A stretch of DNA of 64,000 nucleotides from Fusobacterium varium (GCA_900637705.1 LR134390.1:744001-808000); one strand, 5' to 3'; shown: positions 17,127-26,420, numbered from the stretch's first letter. Notes: a model not told the origin generated them from the sequence alone. Program-made: numbers and translations.

Positions 17127-18110
17127 TTATGATACCTCATTTTTAAAATCTAGATAGAAGTTTTCATCAAATTCAAGGAAAAATTTATTTCCTTGTTTTA
17201 GAGTTTCTTCGTTTATAAAATTGCAGGGAACTTCGACTTTTAATATTTTATCTCTGTTTTTGAAAAAAAGCCTGTAGGAAGGACCTAAATATTCCCAACT
17301 TTCTATCTCTCTCATTATAAATTTGTTCTTATTATTTAGTATATTTGAAACTATTTTTACATGCTCTGGACGGATAGCTTTGCCATTTTCCAGAAAATTT
17401 ATTTTACCTATAAAATCAGCAGTAAAAGATGAATTAGGTTTTTCATATATTTCTCTTGGAGTTCCCCATTGCATTATTTCCCCATCTTTCATAATCATAA
17501 TTTTATCTGACATAGATAATGCTTCCTCTTGGTCATGAGTTACCATAATGGTAGTAAGACCAAGTTTTTTTTGAAGTGATTTAATATCATTTCTTAACTT
17601 TTCTCTTACTTTTGCATCTAAAGCAGAAAGAGGCTCATCTAACAGCAGTATATCTGGTTCAAGGGCAACTGCTCTGGCAAGAGCAACTCTCTGCTGCTGT
17701 CCTCCACTCATTTCATTTGGATATTTATTACTTATAGAAAAAAGTCCTACCATTTCTAATACACTTTTAACTTTCTTTTCTATCAATTCTTTAGGCATTT
17801 TTTTATTTTTTAATCCATAGGCTATATTTTCCCAAGTTGTCATATTAGGAAAAAGAGCATAAGACTGAAAAACAATAGAAAAATTTCTTTTAGATGGATG
17901 TAATATAGAGATATCCTTACCTTTTAGAAATATATTTCCAGAATTAAGTTCTTCAAGTCCTGAAATAACTCTCAATAAAGTTGTTTTTCCACAACCACTT
18001 GGACCAAGAAAGGAGATAAACTCACCTTTTTCAATAGATAAACTTATGTTTTTTAATACATGAAATTTACTATAATATTTATTTACATTTTTTATTTCTA
18101 AGTAACTCAT
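17127..18110 (-). CDS. Phosphonate ABC transporter ATP-binding protein
   Basis: 327-residue ABC ATPase of the PotA/FbpC group. Walker A GPSGCGKTT is near residue 36, followed by the Q-loop FQSYALFPNMTTWENIAYG, the signature MSGGQQQRVALARA, and Walker B DILLLDEPLSALDAK with the H-loop VTHDQEEA. The C-terminal extension (ENGKAIRPEHVKIV) is a TOBE-like domain. It energises the adjoining fused permease. Confidence 0.92.
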   Translation of the reverse strand: MSYLEIKNVNKYYSKFHVLKNISLSIEKGEFISFLGPSGCGKTTLLRVISGLEELNSGNIFLKGKDISILHPSKRNFSIVFQSYALFPNMTTWENIAYGLKNKKMPKELIEKKVKSVLEMVGLFSISNKYPNEMSGGQQQRVALARAVALEPDILLLDEPLSALDAKVREKLRNDIKSLQKKLGLTTIMVTHDQEEALSMSDKIMIMKDGEIMQWGTPREIYEKPNSSFTADFIGKINFLENGKAIRPEHVKIVSNILNNKNKFIMREIESWEYLGPSYRLFFKNRDKILKVEVPCNFINEETLKQGNKFFLEFDENFYLDFKNEVS

Positions 18111-18134
18111 ATTTCCTCCAGAATAAGGATACCC

Positions 18135-19166
18135 TTATTTTTGTTCAGCTTTTGCTCCGAATTTTTCACTCCATTTATTTAAGATAGTATTTTTATTTTC
18201 TGCAAGCCATTTAAAATCATTTTTTACAAGATGGCTTACTGGGTCAACTGGATAACCATCAGGAACTGGATTATTGATATCAATACTTATGATGGCATAT
18301 TGAGTACCATATAATTTCATCATTTCTTCTGAAATAGCCCAATCAAGAAATATTTTAGATTCATCTTTTATATCTTTTTTATTGATAAGAGCATTGGCCT
18401 CTGAATCCCAACCAGAACCTTCAGCTGGAAAAATTACTTCAATAGGATTTCCTTCATTCATAAGTTTAACGCTTGGGTAATCATAAGAAATACCAATAGG
18501 GTATTCTCCGTTGGCAGCTTGTTTAGCTGGCTTTGAACCTGAATGAGTATAAACACCTATATTTTCATGAAGTTTCTCCATATATTCCCATGCTTTCTCT
18601 TCTCCCATTATTTGAATGAATCCAGCTATAGCAAGAAAACCAGTACCTGAAGAAGCAGGGTGAGGCATTGAAATCAGTCCTTTATATTTTGGATTTAAAA
18701 GGTCTTCATAAGTTTGGGGAATTGGTAGTCCAAGTTTTGCAAGTTCATTTTTATTTACAGCAAAAGTTGCCATCCATGCATTATTTCCTACCCATACAGG
18801 TTCTTTTGCAGAATCCTTAAATTTAGCATCAACTTTTTCTAATCCTTTAGGAGCATAAGGTTTTAAAAGATTTTCTTTATCCAGCATAAGTAATCCAGTA
18901 GCAGCAGTTCCCCATACTACATCAGCTTGAGGATTATCTTTTTCAGCCAGAATTTTTGTGATAAGGACACCTGTTGAATCACGAGTTATATTTATTTTGA
19001 TGTCAGGATAATGTTTTTTAAAATTTTCTAAAAACATTGGAATCTGCTCATTTTCAAGTGCAGTATAGACATTGATTTCTTTTGGTTTTTGAGAAGAATT
19101 ACTTTCTTTAGATTGACAGCTTGTTAATAAGATTCCTGCAAAAAGAATAGTTAAAAATTTTTTCAT
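18135..19166 (-). CDS. Phosphonate ABC transporter substrate-binding lipoprotein
   Basis: 343 residues. The signal peptide ends in a lipobox (FAGILLTSCQSKE), so the protein is lipid-anchored in the periplasm. The mature part is an extracellular solute-binding family 1 fold (INVYTALENEQIPMFLENFKKHYPDI, VVWGTAATGLLMLDKENLL, SSGTGFLAIAGFIQIMG, in fragments), as in PhnS/FutA. It is first in the operon, with a GGAGG ribosome site. The imperfect palindrome GTGAA-N7-TTCAC at about 19259-19276 in its promoter region may be an operator. Specificity for 2-aminoethylphosphonate is inferred from phnX and phnW. Confidence 0.88.
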   Translation of the reverse strand: MKKFLTILFAGILLTSCQSKESNSSQKPKEINVYTALENEQIPMFLENFKKHYPDIKINITRDSTGVLITKILAEKDNPQADVVWGTAATGLLMLDKENLLKPYAPKGLEKVDAKFKDSAKEPVWVGNNAWMATFAVNKNELAKLGLPIPQTYEDLLNPKYKGLISMPHPASSGTGFLAIAGFIQIMGEEKAWEYMEKLHENIGVYTHSGSKPAKQAANGEYPIGISYDYPSVKLMNEGNPIEVIFPAEGSGWDSEANALINKKDIKDESKIFLDWAISEEMMKLYGTQYAIISIDINNPVPDGYPVDPVSHLVKNDFKWLAENKNTILNKWSEKFGAKAEQK

Positions 19167-19330
19167 TATTTTCCTCCATATGTTTAATTTGTATTTTTAT
19201 ATTTTTTTCTAGTTTAAGACAGAGATGTTAATGAAGTTTTAATTTGAAGTAAAAAAAAAGTGAAAAGCAACTTCACATTAAATTTACACAAAAGTATTGA
19301 TTTTTTTACAGAGAAATAATAGAATGAAGA

Positions 19331-19368
19331 AATATAGAGAAAAAATATAGAGAAAATATAGAGAAAAA
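19331..19368 (+). repeat. Short tandem repeat AATATAGAGAAAA upstream of eamA gene
   Basis: Three units of about 12-13 bases (ATATAGAGAAAA with one or two extra A) directly precede the ribosome site of the EamA gene. The tract occupies the promoter/leader zone and may vary in copy number. Confidence 0.6.
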
Positions 19369-19388
19369 GTAACATGGGAGGAAAGGGA

Positions 19389-19802
19389 ATGTGGTTTGTA
19401 TTTGCATTGATGTCAGCAGTATTTGCAGCACTTACATCTATTTTTGCTAAAATAGGAATAGAGGGGATAAATTCAAATTTAGCAACTGCTATAAGGACAG
19501 TGGTGGTATTATTTATGGCTTGGGGAATGGTATTTTTTACTGGAACTCAAAATCAAATTGGAAATATAGGGCAGAGAAGTTGGATATTTTTAATTTTATC
19601 AGGAATGGCAACAGGATTTTCATGGCTTTTTTATTATAAAGCACTTCAAATAGGAGAAGCTTCAAAAGTTGTACCAATAGATAAGTTTAGTGTAGTAATT
19701 GCTATGGTAATGGCTTTTGTGATATTAAAAGAAACAGTTACATTGAAAACTGTTTTAGGTGGGGTATTTATAACAATAGGAACATTTATTATGATATTAT
19801 AA
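19389..19802 (+). CDS. EamA-family small drug/metabolite transporter
   Basis: 137 residues with five membrane segments making up a single EamA domain (SAVFAALTSIFAKIGIEG, WLFYYKALQIGEASKVVPIDK, VFITIGTFIMIL). One-domain members act as dimers, and the natural C-terminal end suggests the protein is complete. The start chosen is the ATG at 19389 because GGAGGAAAGGG lies just upstream; an ATG at 19374 precedes that box. Substrate unknown; possibly amino-acid or metabolite export. Confidence 0.85.
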   Translation: MWFVFALMSAVFAALTSIFAKIGIEGINSNLATAIRTVVVLFMAWGMVFFTGTQNQIGNIGQRSWIFLILSGMATGFSWLFYYKALQIGEASKVVPIDKFSVVIAMVMAFVILKETVTLKTVLGGVFITIGTFIMIL

Positions 19803-19803
19803 A

Positions 19804-20040
19804 AAGAGGTTGACTAACTAAAAAACTAAGATAAATTTTAGAAATTTTGAAATCAGAGTGAAATGAGCTTCCAGTAATTAAGCAGTTAAGCAATTTTAAC
19901 TGCTATAATTATTGAGATACAACAGGAGAACTGTTGTAATCCTTCAAATATTCTCTTATATTTTATGAACAAAATTAATAATAAATATTTCTACTGGAAA
20001 AATTCTAAAATTATACTTCTTTTAATGAGCCAACCTCTCA
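19804..20040. mobile_element. MITE-like structured element between eamA and argH
   Basis: A 237-base non-coding stretch bounded by inverted repeats: AGAGGTTG at about 19805 and CAACCTCT at about 20031. The similarity extends imperfectly inward for about 45 bases on each side (both contain ATTTTAGAA). Two perfect internal hairpins lie within it (GCAGTTAA/TTAACTGC-type and ACAACAG/CTGTTGT). No coding frame and no clear target duplication were seen. It could be a miniature inverted-repeat element, a structured RNA or an elaborate bidirectional terminator between convergent genes. Confidence 0.5.
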
Positions 20041-20047
20041 TTTAACT

Positions 20048-21463
20048 TTATAATATATCGTTTAATTTATAATCTGTGACTATATTTTCAGATTCAGTGA
20101 TAAATTTATCTAAAAATTCTATATGTGCTTTTATGCTTTCTTTTCCAGGTCCTCCAAGAGTACAACGTTTTTCTACACAATTTTTAATAGATATCATTTC
20201 ATAAATATCGTTTTCAAATAATTCAGAAAATTCTTTATAAGTATTTATAGAGATTTCCTCAAAAGTAGTATTGTTGTCAATACAATAAGCTACCATACTT
20301 CCAACTATTTTATAAGCATCTCTGAAACTCATTCCTTTTTCAGTCAGATAATCAGCTACATCAGTTGCATTGATAAATCCTTGAGCTGCAGCAGCAAGAA
20401 GTCTTTCTTTTTTTATAGTCATAGTATGAATCATTCCATTGAATACAGCCAGACATCCTTTTACTGTATCAAGGCTGTCAAAGAAATTTTCTTTATCTTC
20501 CTGCATATCTTTATTATATGCAAGAGGAATTCCCTTCATAGTTGTAAGTAAAGCCATTAAATCACCAAAAACTCTTCCACTTTTTCCTCTTATAAGTTCA
20601 GCAGCATCAGGATTTTTCTTTTGTGGCATAATACTGCTTCCAGTAGAGAAAGAATCACTTAACTCTATGTAGCCAAAGTCATTAGAACTATAGATTATTA
20701 TTTCCTCACAGAAACGAGAAAGATGTACCATAATAAGTGCAAAAGCATTCATTATTTCAATAAGGTAATCTCTGTCGCTGACACTATCCATACTGTTCCA
20801 AGTAGGAGAAGAGAAACCAAGTATAGAGCTCGTGAAGTTTCTATCTAAAGGATAAGTAGTCCCAGCCAGAGCAGCAGATCCAAGTGGTGATGTATCAGCT
20901 AAAGCAGCAGCATTTTTAAGCCTGATAAAATCTCTTCTAAACATTTCAGCATAAGCTAAAATGTAGTGTGAAAAAGAAACTGGCTGAGCTTTTTGAAGAT
21001 GAGTAAACCCAGGCATATATGTAGATATATTTTCTTTAGCGATTCCATTTATAATTTCAAGCAGATCAAGAAGCTGTGCCTGTACTTTAACTATTTCCTC
21101 TTTTGTAAATAATTTCATATCTAGAGCAACCTGATCATTTCTGCTTCTTCCAGTATGTAGTTTTTTTCCTACATCTCCTATTCTATCTATAAGAATTTTT
21201 TCAATATTCATATGAATATCTTCATACTCAATAGAAAAAGTTATTTTTCCATCTTCAATGTCAGTAAGTATTTCTTTAAGAGTTTTTTCTATAAGTTCAC
21301 AATCAGCAACAGGAATTATTCCCTGCTTTCCCAGTCCTCTAACATGGGCTATACTTCCCATAATATCATATTTATAAAGTCTTTTATCAAAGTTTATTGA
21401 TGAATGAAAGTCAAGAATAAGATGACTTGCCTTTTCTTTAAATCTCCCAGAAAAAAATTGCAT
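20048..21463 (-). CDS. argH: Argininosuccinate lyase ArgH
   Basis: 471 residues of the fumarase/aspartase superfamily, cleaving argininosuccinate to arginine and fumarate. Seen are SRNDQVALDMKLF, TPGFTHLQKAQPVSF-like (YMPGFTHLQKAQPVSF), and the catalytic superfamily signature GSSIMPQKKNPDAAE. No argG or other arginine gene is nearby; instead it is 18 bases downstream of an NhaC-type transporter in the same operon. This hints at scavenging of an imported argininosuccinate-like substrate or a role in fumarate supply. Confidence 0.95.
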   Translation of the reverse strand: MQFFSGRFKEKASHLILDFHSSINFDKRLYKYDIMGSIAHVRGLGKQGIIPVADCELIEKTLKEILTDIEDGKITFSIEYEDIHMNIEKILIDRIGDVGKKLHTGRSRNDQVALDMKLFTKEEIVKVQAQLLDLLEIINGIAKENISTYMPGFTHLQKAQPVSFSHYILAYAEMFRRDFIRLKNAAALADTSPLGSAALAGTTYPLDRNFTSSILGFSSPTWNSMDSVSDRDYLIEIMNAFALIMVHLSRFCEEIIIYSSNDFGYIELSDSFSTGSSIMPQKKNPDAAELIRGKSGRVFGDLMALLTTMKGIPLAYNKDMQEDKENFFDSLDTVKGCLAVFNGMIHTMTIKKERLLAAAAQGFINATDVADYLTEKGMSFRDAYKIVGSMVAYCIDNNTTFEEISINTYKEFSELFENDIYEMISIKNCVEKRCTLGGPGKESIKAHIEFLDKFITESENIVTDYKLNDIL

Positions 21464-21481
21464 TATAACATCTCCTTAAAA

Positions 21482-22960
21482 TTATTTATTTCCTTGTTTT
21501 ATTTTTATAACCGTTAAAATTGTAAGTTGTAAAATAATAGCTACAACCAGTACAATATAGCTTTGGAAAAATCCTCCTATAAGAAAAGTTCCTAAAGAAA
21601 TTACTCCATTGATAGCTGCATAATAAAATTGAGTTTTTACATGCTCAATGTGACTGCAGCCAGAACCAGCAGAAGCAAGTATAGTTGTATCTGATATAGG
21701 AGAAACGTGATCTCCAAATAATCCTCCAGACAGTATAGAACCAATAGTTACATATAAAGGAGTATTAAGTGCTACAGTCATAGGAATAACTATAGGAATC
21801 ATTATACTGTATGTTCCCCAAGAACTTCCAGTAGAAAATGATATTATACATCCAAGCAGAAAAGCTATCATTGGAATAAATCCAGAATTTAGATTTATGC
21901 TTTTTATAAAATGAACTATGTAATCAGCAGAACCAAGATTTTTATTGATAGTTCCTAAAGACCATGCAAGTATAAGAATTATAGTTATTTGAGTCATTTT
22001 ATTTATACCATTTAGGTATATTGAAAATATTTCATTAAAAGTTTTACTTTTGTTTATTATCATCATAACAGAAAGAACAATAGCTGCATACAAATATCCA
22101 CTGCTTAATGCTGCTCTGAATTCACTTCCAGAGAATCTTCTAAACATAAAATCAAATCCAAGCATAGAAAATAATGTGATTAAAAGAACCAGTATTGGAA
22201 GCCATACATAGATAGGCTTAGCATTTTCTACAATATACTCTTTTTTCTCTAAAACTTCAAGTTCTGTATCATTAAATATATCATCTTCTACTTTTTTCAT
22301 AGGTCCAAAATCAAGCTTCATAAGAGCCAGAGCAGGAACAATAGTAAGAGCAAGAAGAGGATATGTATTAAATGGAATTGCTTTCACAAAACTTTCATAG
22401 TCTGAAAGATTTAAATTTAAATTTTCAAATTCTTTTTGAAGAAGCCCTATGATAAAAACTCCCCACCCTATAAAAGGAACTAATACTGCTACAGGTGATG
22501 AAGTAGTATCAAGAATAAAAGCAAGTTTCTCTTTAGATATTTTTAATTTTTTGAAAAATGGAGCAAATATTGGTCCAACAATCAATGGAGTACCTAAATC
22601 AGAAAAGAAAATAACTATTCCTGCAAGATATGCTGAAAGTTGAGCTTTAGTTTTGGAATTGATATATTTACCAACACTTTGAGCAAAAGCATAGGCTCCT
22701 CCTGATCTCATCATAAGTTCAATAAATCCACCTATGAATACCATTAAAACAATAACTCCAGCATTATAACTGTCAGTCAGCTGTTTTACAAAATAATCTG
22801 TCATTAGTGTTTTTGTTGTGAGAAGAGGATTATAGTTTAAAAGTATAAGAGCCCCCAAAAAGACACTGCTGAAAAGTGATAAAATTACATTTTTAGTTTT
22901 TATTGCCATAGCAACTGCTACTATGATAGGCAATATAGATAAAAACCCATAGTTTTCCAT
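21482..22960 (-). CDS. NhaC-family antiporter/amino-acid transporter
   Basis: 492 residues, about 12 membrane segments, with family motifs FIGGFIELMMRSGGAYAFAQ, FFSDLGTPLIVGPIFAPFF, DTTSSPVAVLVPFIGWG and FGDHVSPISDTTILASAGSGC. NhaC relatives include Na+/H+ antiporters and amino-acid carriers such as predicted LysW. The operon link to argH suggests transport of an arginine-related amino acid rather than plain sodium export, but the substrate cannot be read from sequence. It has a long structured leader (see the next entry). Confidence 0.8.
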   Translation of the reverse strand: MENYGFLSILPIIVAVAMAIKTKNVILSLFSSVFLGALILLNYNPLLTTKTLMTDYFVKQLTDSYNAGVIVLMVFIGGFIELMMRSGGAYAFAQSVGKYINSKTKAQLSAYLAGIVIFFSDLGTPLIVGPIFAPFFKKLKISKEKLAFILDTTSSPVAVLVPFIGWGVFIIGLLQKEFENLNLNLSDYESFVKAIPFNTYPLLALTIVPALALMKLDFGPMKKVEDDIFNDTELEVLEKKEYIVENAKPIYVWLPILVLLITLFSMLGFDFMFRRFSGSEFRAALSSGYLYAAIVLSVMMIINKSKTFNEIFSIYLNGINKMTQITIILILAWSLGTINKNLGSADYIVHFIKSINLNSGFIPMIAFLLGCIISFSTGSSWGTYSIMIPIVIPMTVALNTPLYVTIGSILSGGLFGDHVSPISDTTILASAGSGCSHIEHVKTQFYYAAINGVISLGTFLIGGFFQSYIVLVVAIILQLTILTVIKIKQGNK

Positions 22961-22974
22961 AAAGAATTCCCCCT

Positions 22975-23240
22975 TGAAATTAAATTATAATATAAAAAGC
23001 CAGCCAAATAAATGACTAGCTTGATTTTAATAAAAAAGCCAATAGACAAACTATTGGCTAAAAAACTTTTTTATGCTCATAAAAATAAAAATTTTATCTT
23101 TAATCTTTTCCAAAAGAAATATAATCAATCAGCCATTGAAAGTGGAATATTAATTTTATAAGTTAGATATACCTTGACTTTCACGCCTCAATAACATTTT
23201 ATTTCCCCCATTTTTATTTTTTATCTAAGTTATACTACTA
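22975..23240 (-). promoter_or_regulatory. Structured leader with two terminator-like hairpins before nhaC-argH
   Basis: The 306-base space between cobQ and the NhaC gene has no gene. On the minus strand a promoter-like TTGATA with TAGTAT/TATAAC lies near 23250-23225. It is followed by a region with TGAAAGT and its complement ACTTTCA about 40 bases apart. Then comes a terminator-like hairpin GCCAATAG/CTATTGGC with a T run (about 23038-23061) and a second hairpin AGCTAGTC/GGCTGGCT with T run (about 22997-23020). Two intrinsic terminators before one start codon suggest attenuation. The motif GAGGCGTGAAAGTCAAGG resembles the start of a lysine riboswitch, but the rest of that consensus is absent. 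The first hairpin could alternatively end cobQ transcripts. Confidence 0.45.
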
Positions 23241-23266
23241 AAAAAAAATGAATATATCAATAAAAA

Positions 23267-24760
23267 TTATTTTAGAATACCATATATTGCATCTATATCT
23301 AAATTATTTCTAAGTAAATCAGCTAATTTATTATATTCATTTTCTTTAAATTCAGAAAATTCAAAAAGTTCATTCAGTGGATTTAATCCTTTTTTCTTTC
23401 TGATATTATTTAAAAATGTTCTGGTAAATTTACTGTTATCAAAGATTCCATGTATATATGTTCCAAAAGCATTATCTTTTGCAAGTACAGTATAATCAGT
23501 TTCAACAGTAAGATTTTTTTCACTTCCATGTGTAATCCCCTGATGAATCTCATATCCTTTTATATGAAGTCCATTACATCCACATAATAGTTCACAGTCA
23601 GATTCAGAAAGTGTTTTTTCTACCTGTTTTGTATATTTTGTTTTTTCCATTGTAGTAACAGTATCCATTATTCCAAAACCTTCAGTTTTTTCTATATCAC
23701 TTTCAATATGGTGAGGGTCGAAAATTTCTTTTCCCATCATTTGAAAACCACCACATATACCTACTACTGTAGTTCCAGTGGAATATAATTTTTTTATTTT
23801 ATCAAAAATACCATTAGCTTTTAATAGTTCAAGATCAGAAAGAGTATTTTTACTTCCAGGTAGGATAATTATATCCTCTTCTCCAAGTTGTTCAGGACTG
23901 TATACATAATTTAGTGCTACATCTGAATATTGGCTTAAAGCATCAAAATCTGTATAATTAGACATTTTATTAGTTCTGATAACACTGATGTTTATATCTC
24001 TTTTTTCATTAGTATTAGCAGTCAGTTTTTTAGCTAAGACATCTTCTTCTTCAATATCAAGTTTTTCATAAGGGACTACACCTAAAACTTTTATATTCAT
24101 ACCTTCATCTTTCAGTTTTTTTTCAAACATATCTATACCAGGTTTTAAAAGCTCCAGATCACCTCTAAATTTATTAATTATAACTCCCTTTATTCTTTTT
24201 CTGTCATTTTCATCAAGTAAGGCAATAGTTCCATACAGTGAAGCAAAAACTCCACCAGTTTCAATATTTCCAACTAAAATAACAGGAGCATCTACAAGTT
24301 CAGCCATTCCCATATTTACCAAATCCCATTTTCTAAGATTAATTTCAGCTGGACTTCCTCCACCTTCAAGTACTCCAATATCAAAATTTTTTTCTATTAT
24401 TTCATAATTTCTTTTTGCAATAACTTTTAACTTGTTAGAATTTGAAAAATAATCTACAGCATTCATATTTGTGTCAGGAATTCCCTCAATAATAATTTGT
24501 GAATTATTATCAGAATTAGGTTTTAGAAGTATTGGATTCATAAAAGCTCTGGGAAGTTCCATAGCTGCTTCAGCTTGTACAACCTGAGCTCTTCCCATTT
24601 CCAGTCCATCAATATCCACAAAGGAATTCAGAGCCATATTTTGAGATTTAAAAGGAGAAACTCTATATCCATCTTGGGCAAAGATTCTACATAATCCAGC
24701 TGTAATAATACTTTTCCCAACAGATGAACCAGTTCCTTGTATCATAATTTTTCTATGCAT
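23267..24760 (-). CDS. cobQ: Cobyric acid synthase CobQ
   Basis: 497 residues; amidates four side-chain carboxyls of adenosylcobyrinic acid diamide in B12 synthesis. The N-terminal ATP-binding part has QGTGSSVGKSIITAGLCRIF and FKSQNMALNS. The C-terminal glutamine amidotransferase part has the cysteine nucleophile in VVGICGGFQMMG and the histidine in GTYIHGIFDN. It stands alone here, with no other cob genes, but a BtuF-like binding protein is encoded divergently 400 bases away. Confidence 0.95.
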   Translation of the reverse strand: MHRKIMIQGTGSSVGKSIITAGLCRIFAQDGYRVSPFKSQNMALNSFVDIDGLEMGRAQVVQAEAAMELPRAFMNPILLKPNSDNNSQIIIEGIPDTNMNAVDYFSNSNKLKVIAKRNYEIIEKNFDIGVLEGGGSPAEINLRKWDLVNMGMAELVDAPVILVGNIETGGVFASLYGTIALLDENDRKRIKGVIINKFRGDLELLKPGIDMFEKKLKDEGMNIKVLGVVPYEKLDIEEEDVLAKKLTANTNEKRDINISVIRTNKMSNYTDFDALSQYSDVALNYVYSPEQLGEEDIIILPGSKNTLSDLELLKANGIFDKIKKLYSTGTTVVGICGGFQMMGKEIFDPHHIESDIEKTEGFGIMDTVTTMEKTKYTKQVEKTLSESDCELLCGCNGLHIKGYEIHQGITHGSEKNLTVETDYTVLAKDNAFGTYIHGIFDNSKFTRTFLNNIRKKKGLNPLNELFEFSEFKENEYNKLADLLRNNLDIDAIYGILK

Positions 24761-25154
24761 AATACACCTCTATTGATATTTTCTTTCAATTAATGGTATC
24801 ATAGTTTTATATATAATTTCAACAACTAAAAAATATATGGATAAAAAGCAAAACTTTTAGTGTCTGAATGTATATTTAAAAGTATTAGTAAAAATATAAT
24901 TTATAATAGTAGTAAAACAGAATACCAATTTAGCTTTTATGAAATGAAAATAATGGTAACAGAGTAGTTGATACTTTCAAAACATAAATTTATTTTAAAA
25001 TGTAAAATACATATTTAGAAAACAAAAGAAAATATTCTATATGGTTTCAAATATGATTTTTAAAATGATACAATAGCTAAGAAGAAATAATTTAAAGATA
25101 AAAATAAAAGATAAAAATAAAAGATAAAAATAAAAGATAAAAATAAAAGGATAA
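24761..25154. other. Gene-free divergent region with a short tandem repeat
   Basis: About 400 AT-rich bases between divergent cobQ and the binding-protein gene. The only clear structure is a tandem repeat of AAAAGATAAAAAT (about four copies, roughly 25096-25150) immediately before the ribosome site of the rightward gene. I looked for a cobalamin riboswitch (B12 box GCCACTG-like) and saw none. Confidence 0.5.
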
Positions 25155-25160
25155 GTGATA

Positions 25161-26006
25161 ATGATGATAAAAAAGTTTTCAATAATAATTTTTTTACTTT
25201 TTTCTATTGTATCTTTTTCAAAGGAATATAATAGAATAGCTTCTGGAAGTCCAGCAATAACAGAGATATTATATGAATTGGGACTAAAAGATAAAATAAT
25301 TGCTATGGATAAAAATTCTGACATAAAAGAATTAGATGATATGAAGATACCAAAAGTAAGCTTTTACCATATGAATACAGAGAGCATTTTTTCTTTGAAA
25401 GCAGATTTAATAATTCTTTCAACATTTAATAAAGCAGATAGAGAAGATTTTATTGAATTTATGAGAAAAAAAGGAACAGATGTTATTTATATTTCTGATA
25501 TAAAAAGTATAAAAGATATTTATGATTGTATAAGGGAGATAGGAGAAAAGACAGAAAGGAAATCTGAAGCAGAAAAAATAATTTCTAGAATGGAAAAAGA
25601 AATAAATGAAGTACAAGAAATAAGTAAAAATATAAAAAAGAGGAAAAAAGTATATTTTGAAATTTCTCCATTTCCATCTATGTATACATTTGGGAAAGGT
25701 GTATTTATGAATGAAATGTTGGAAATTGCAGGAGTAGAAAATATATTTAATGATAAAACTGGGTGGTTTATACCAAGCTTGGAAGTCATAGCAGCAAGAA
25801 ATCCTGATATAATATTTACCAGTACTTACCAAGTAGCTGATCCAGTAAAAGAAATCATTGATAGAGGTAATTGGAATATAATAAAGGCTGTAAGAGAAAA
25901 GAGAATATACCCAATAAGCAAGGAAGCTGTAAGACCATCAACCAGAGTAACAGAAGTGATAAAAAAAATATCAGAAATCAGTTACCCAGAATATTATAAA
26001 AAATAG
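25161..26006 (+). CDS. BtuF-like periplasmic metal/cofactor-binding protein
   Basis: About 281 residues: a signal peptide (MIKKFSIIIFLLFSIVSFSKE) and then a helical-backbone metal-receptor fold, with RIASGSPAITEILYELGLKDKIIAMD at the start, ADLIILSTF, the long linking helix, AGVENIFND and EVIAARNPDIIFTS. This is the layout of BtuF and of siderophore/haem-binding proteins for ABC importers. No permease or ATPase gene is adjacent. Proximity to cobQ makes a corrinoid or cobalt substrate plausible, but this is inference. The ATG at about 25161 is preferred (AAAGGA upstream); a GTG lies at 25155. Confidence 0.75.
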   Translation: MMIKKFSIIIFLLFSIVSFSKEYNRIASGSPAITEILYELGLKDKIIAMDKNSDIKELDDMKIPKVSFYHMNTESIFSLKADLIILSTFNKADREDFIEFMRKKGTDVIYISDIKSIKDIYDCIREIGEKTERKSEAEKIISRMEKEINEVQEISKNIKKRKKVYFEISPFPSMYTFGKGVFMNEMLEIAGVENIFNDKTGWFIPSLEVIAARNPDIIFTSTYQVADPVKEIIDRGNWNIIKAVREKRIYPISKEAVRPSTRVTEVIKKISEISYPEYYKK

Positions 26007-26116
26007 ATATAATGTATTTAGTAAATATAATAATTTACATATTTGGTATGTTTTAGGTTAGGTGTTATGATGAGTTATCTCTAGAGAAAAAGTAAATTTT
26101 ATAGGAGGTAATGAAA

Positions 26117-26395
26117 ATGTATGTACGTAATTTTACACAAAAAAAAATAAGATTTTTTTATCATAATACTGAAGAAAGCTATAGCGCTGGATTAAGTGTA
26201 AAAGTAAATAATAGTGACTATATTGAAACTCAGCTTTTATATGATTATGTATGTTTTGAAGGTGAAAGAGAAAGTAGTACTGTCAAAATAAAATATCCAA
26301 AAGGAAAAAAAGCAGAACCTGGAAGAAATTTATGTGTCTTTGTTTACTTTAATAAAGACACACAAAAATTAGATCCTACAGTTGCTAATGTTTAA
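26117..26395 (+). CDS. Small orphan protein, unknown
   Basis: 92 residues, unrecognised. The start at 26117 is chosen because an AGGAGG box is eight bases upstream; the ATG at 26111 is only two bases from the box. The protein lacks a signal peptide or membrane segment. It is rich in aromatic and charged residues with alternating patterns (KKIRFFYHN, YIETQLLYDYVCFEG, TVKIKYPKGKK) suggestive of a small beta-structured domain. It has a good terminator at 26421 and stands alone, so it is probably a real monocistronic gene. Confidence 0.6.
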   Translation: MYVRNFTQKKIRFFYHNTEESYSAGLSVKVNNSDYIETQLLYDYVCFEGERESSTVKIKYPKGKKAEPGRNLCVFVYFNKDTQKLDPTVANV

Positions 26396-26420
26396 AAAAT
26401 TACTAAGATGTTAATTTACT

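Noticed and set aside
19389-19802. EamA gene as a truncated half of a ten-segment transporter
   Set aside because: Single-domain EamA proteins of this length exist, the C-terminus is natural, and no second half is found in the following sequence.
22975-23240. Lysine riboswitch before the NhaC-type gene
   Set aside because: The first block (GAGGCGTGAAAGTCAAGG) resembles the consensus, and LysW is an NhaC-type carrier, but the AAAGGGG...GCCGAA core and closing P1 strand found at 38270-38440 are missing. Kept only as an unidentified leader.
24761-25154. Cobalamin riboswitch between cobQ and the BtuF-like gene
   Set aside because: No B12 box or related core was seen on either strand; the region is AT-rich with only a short tandem repeat.
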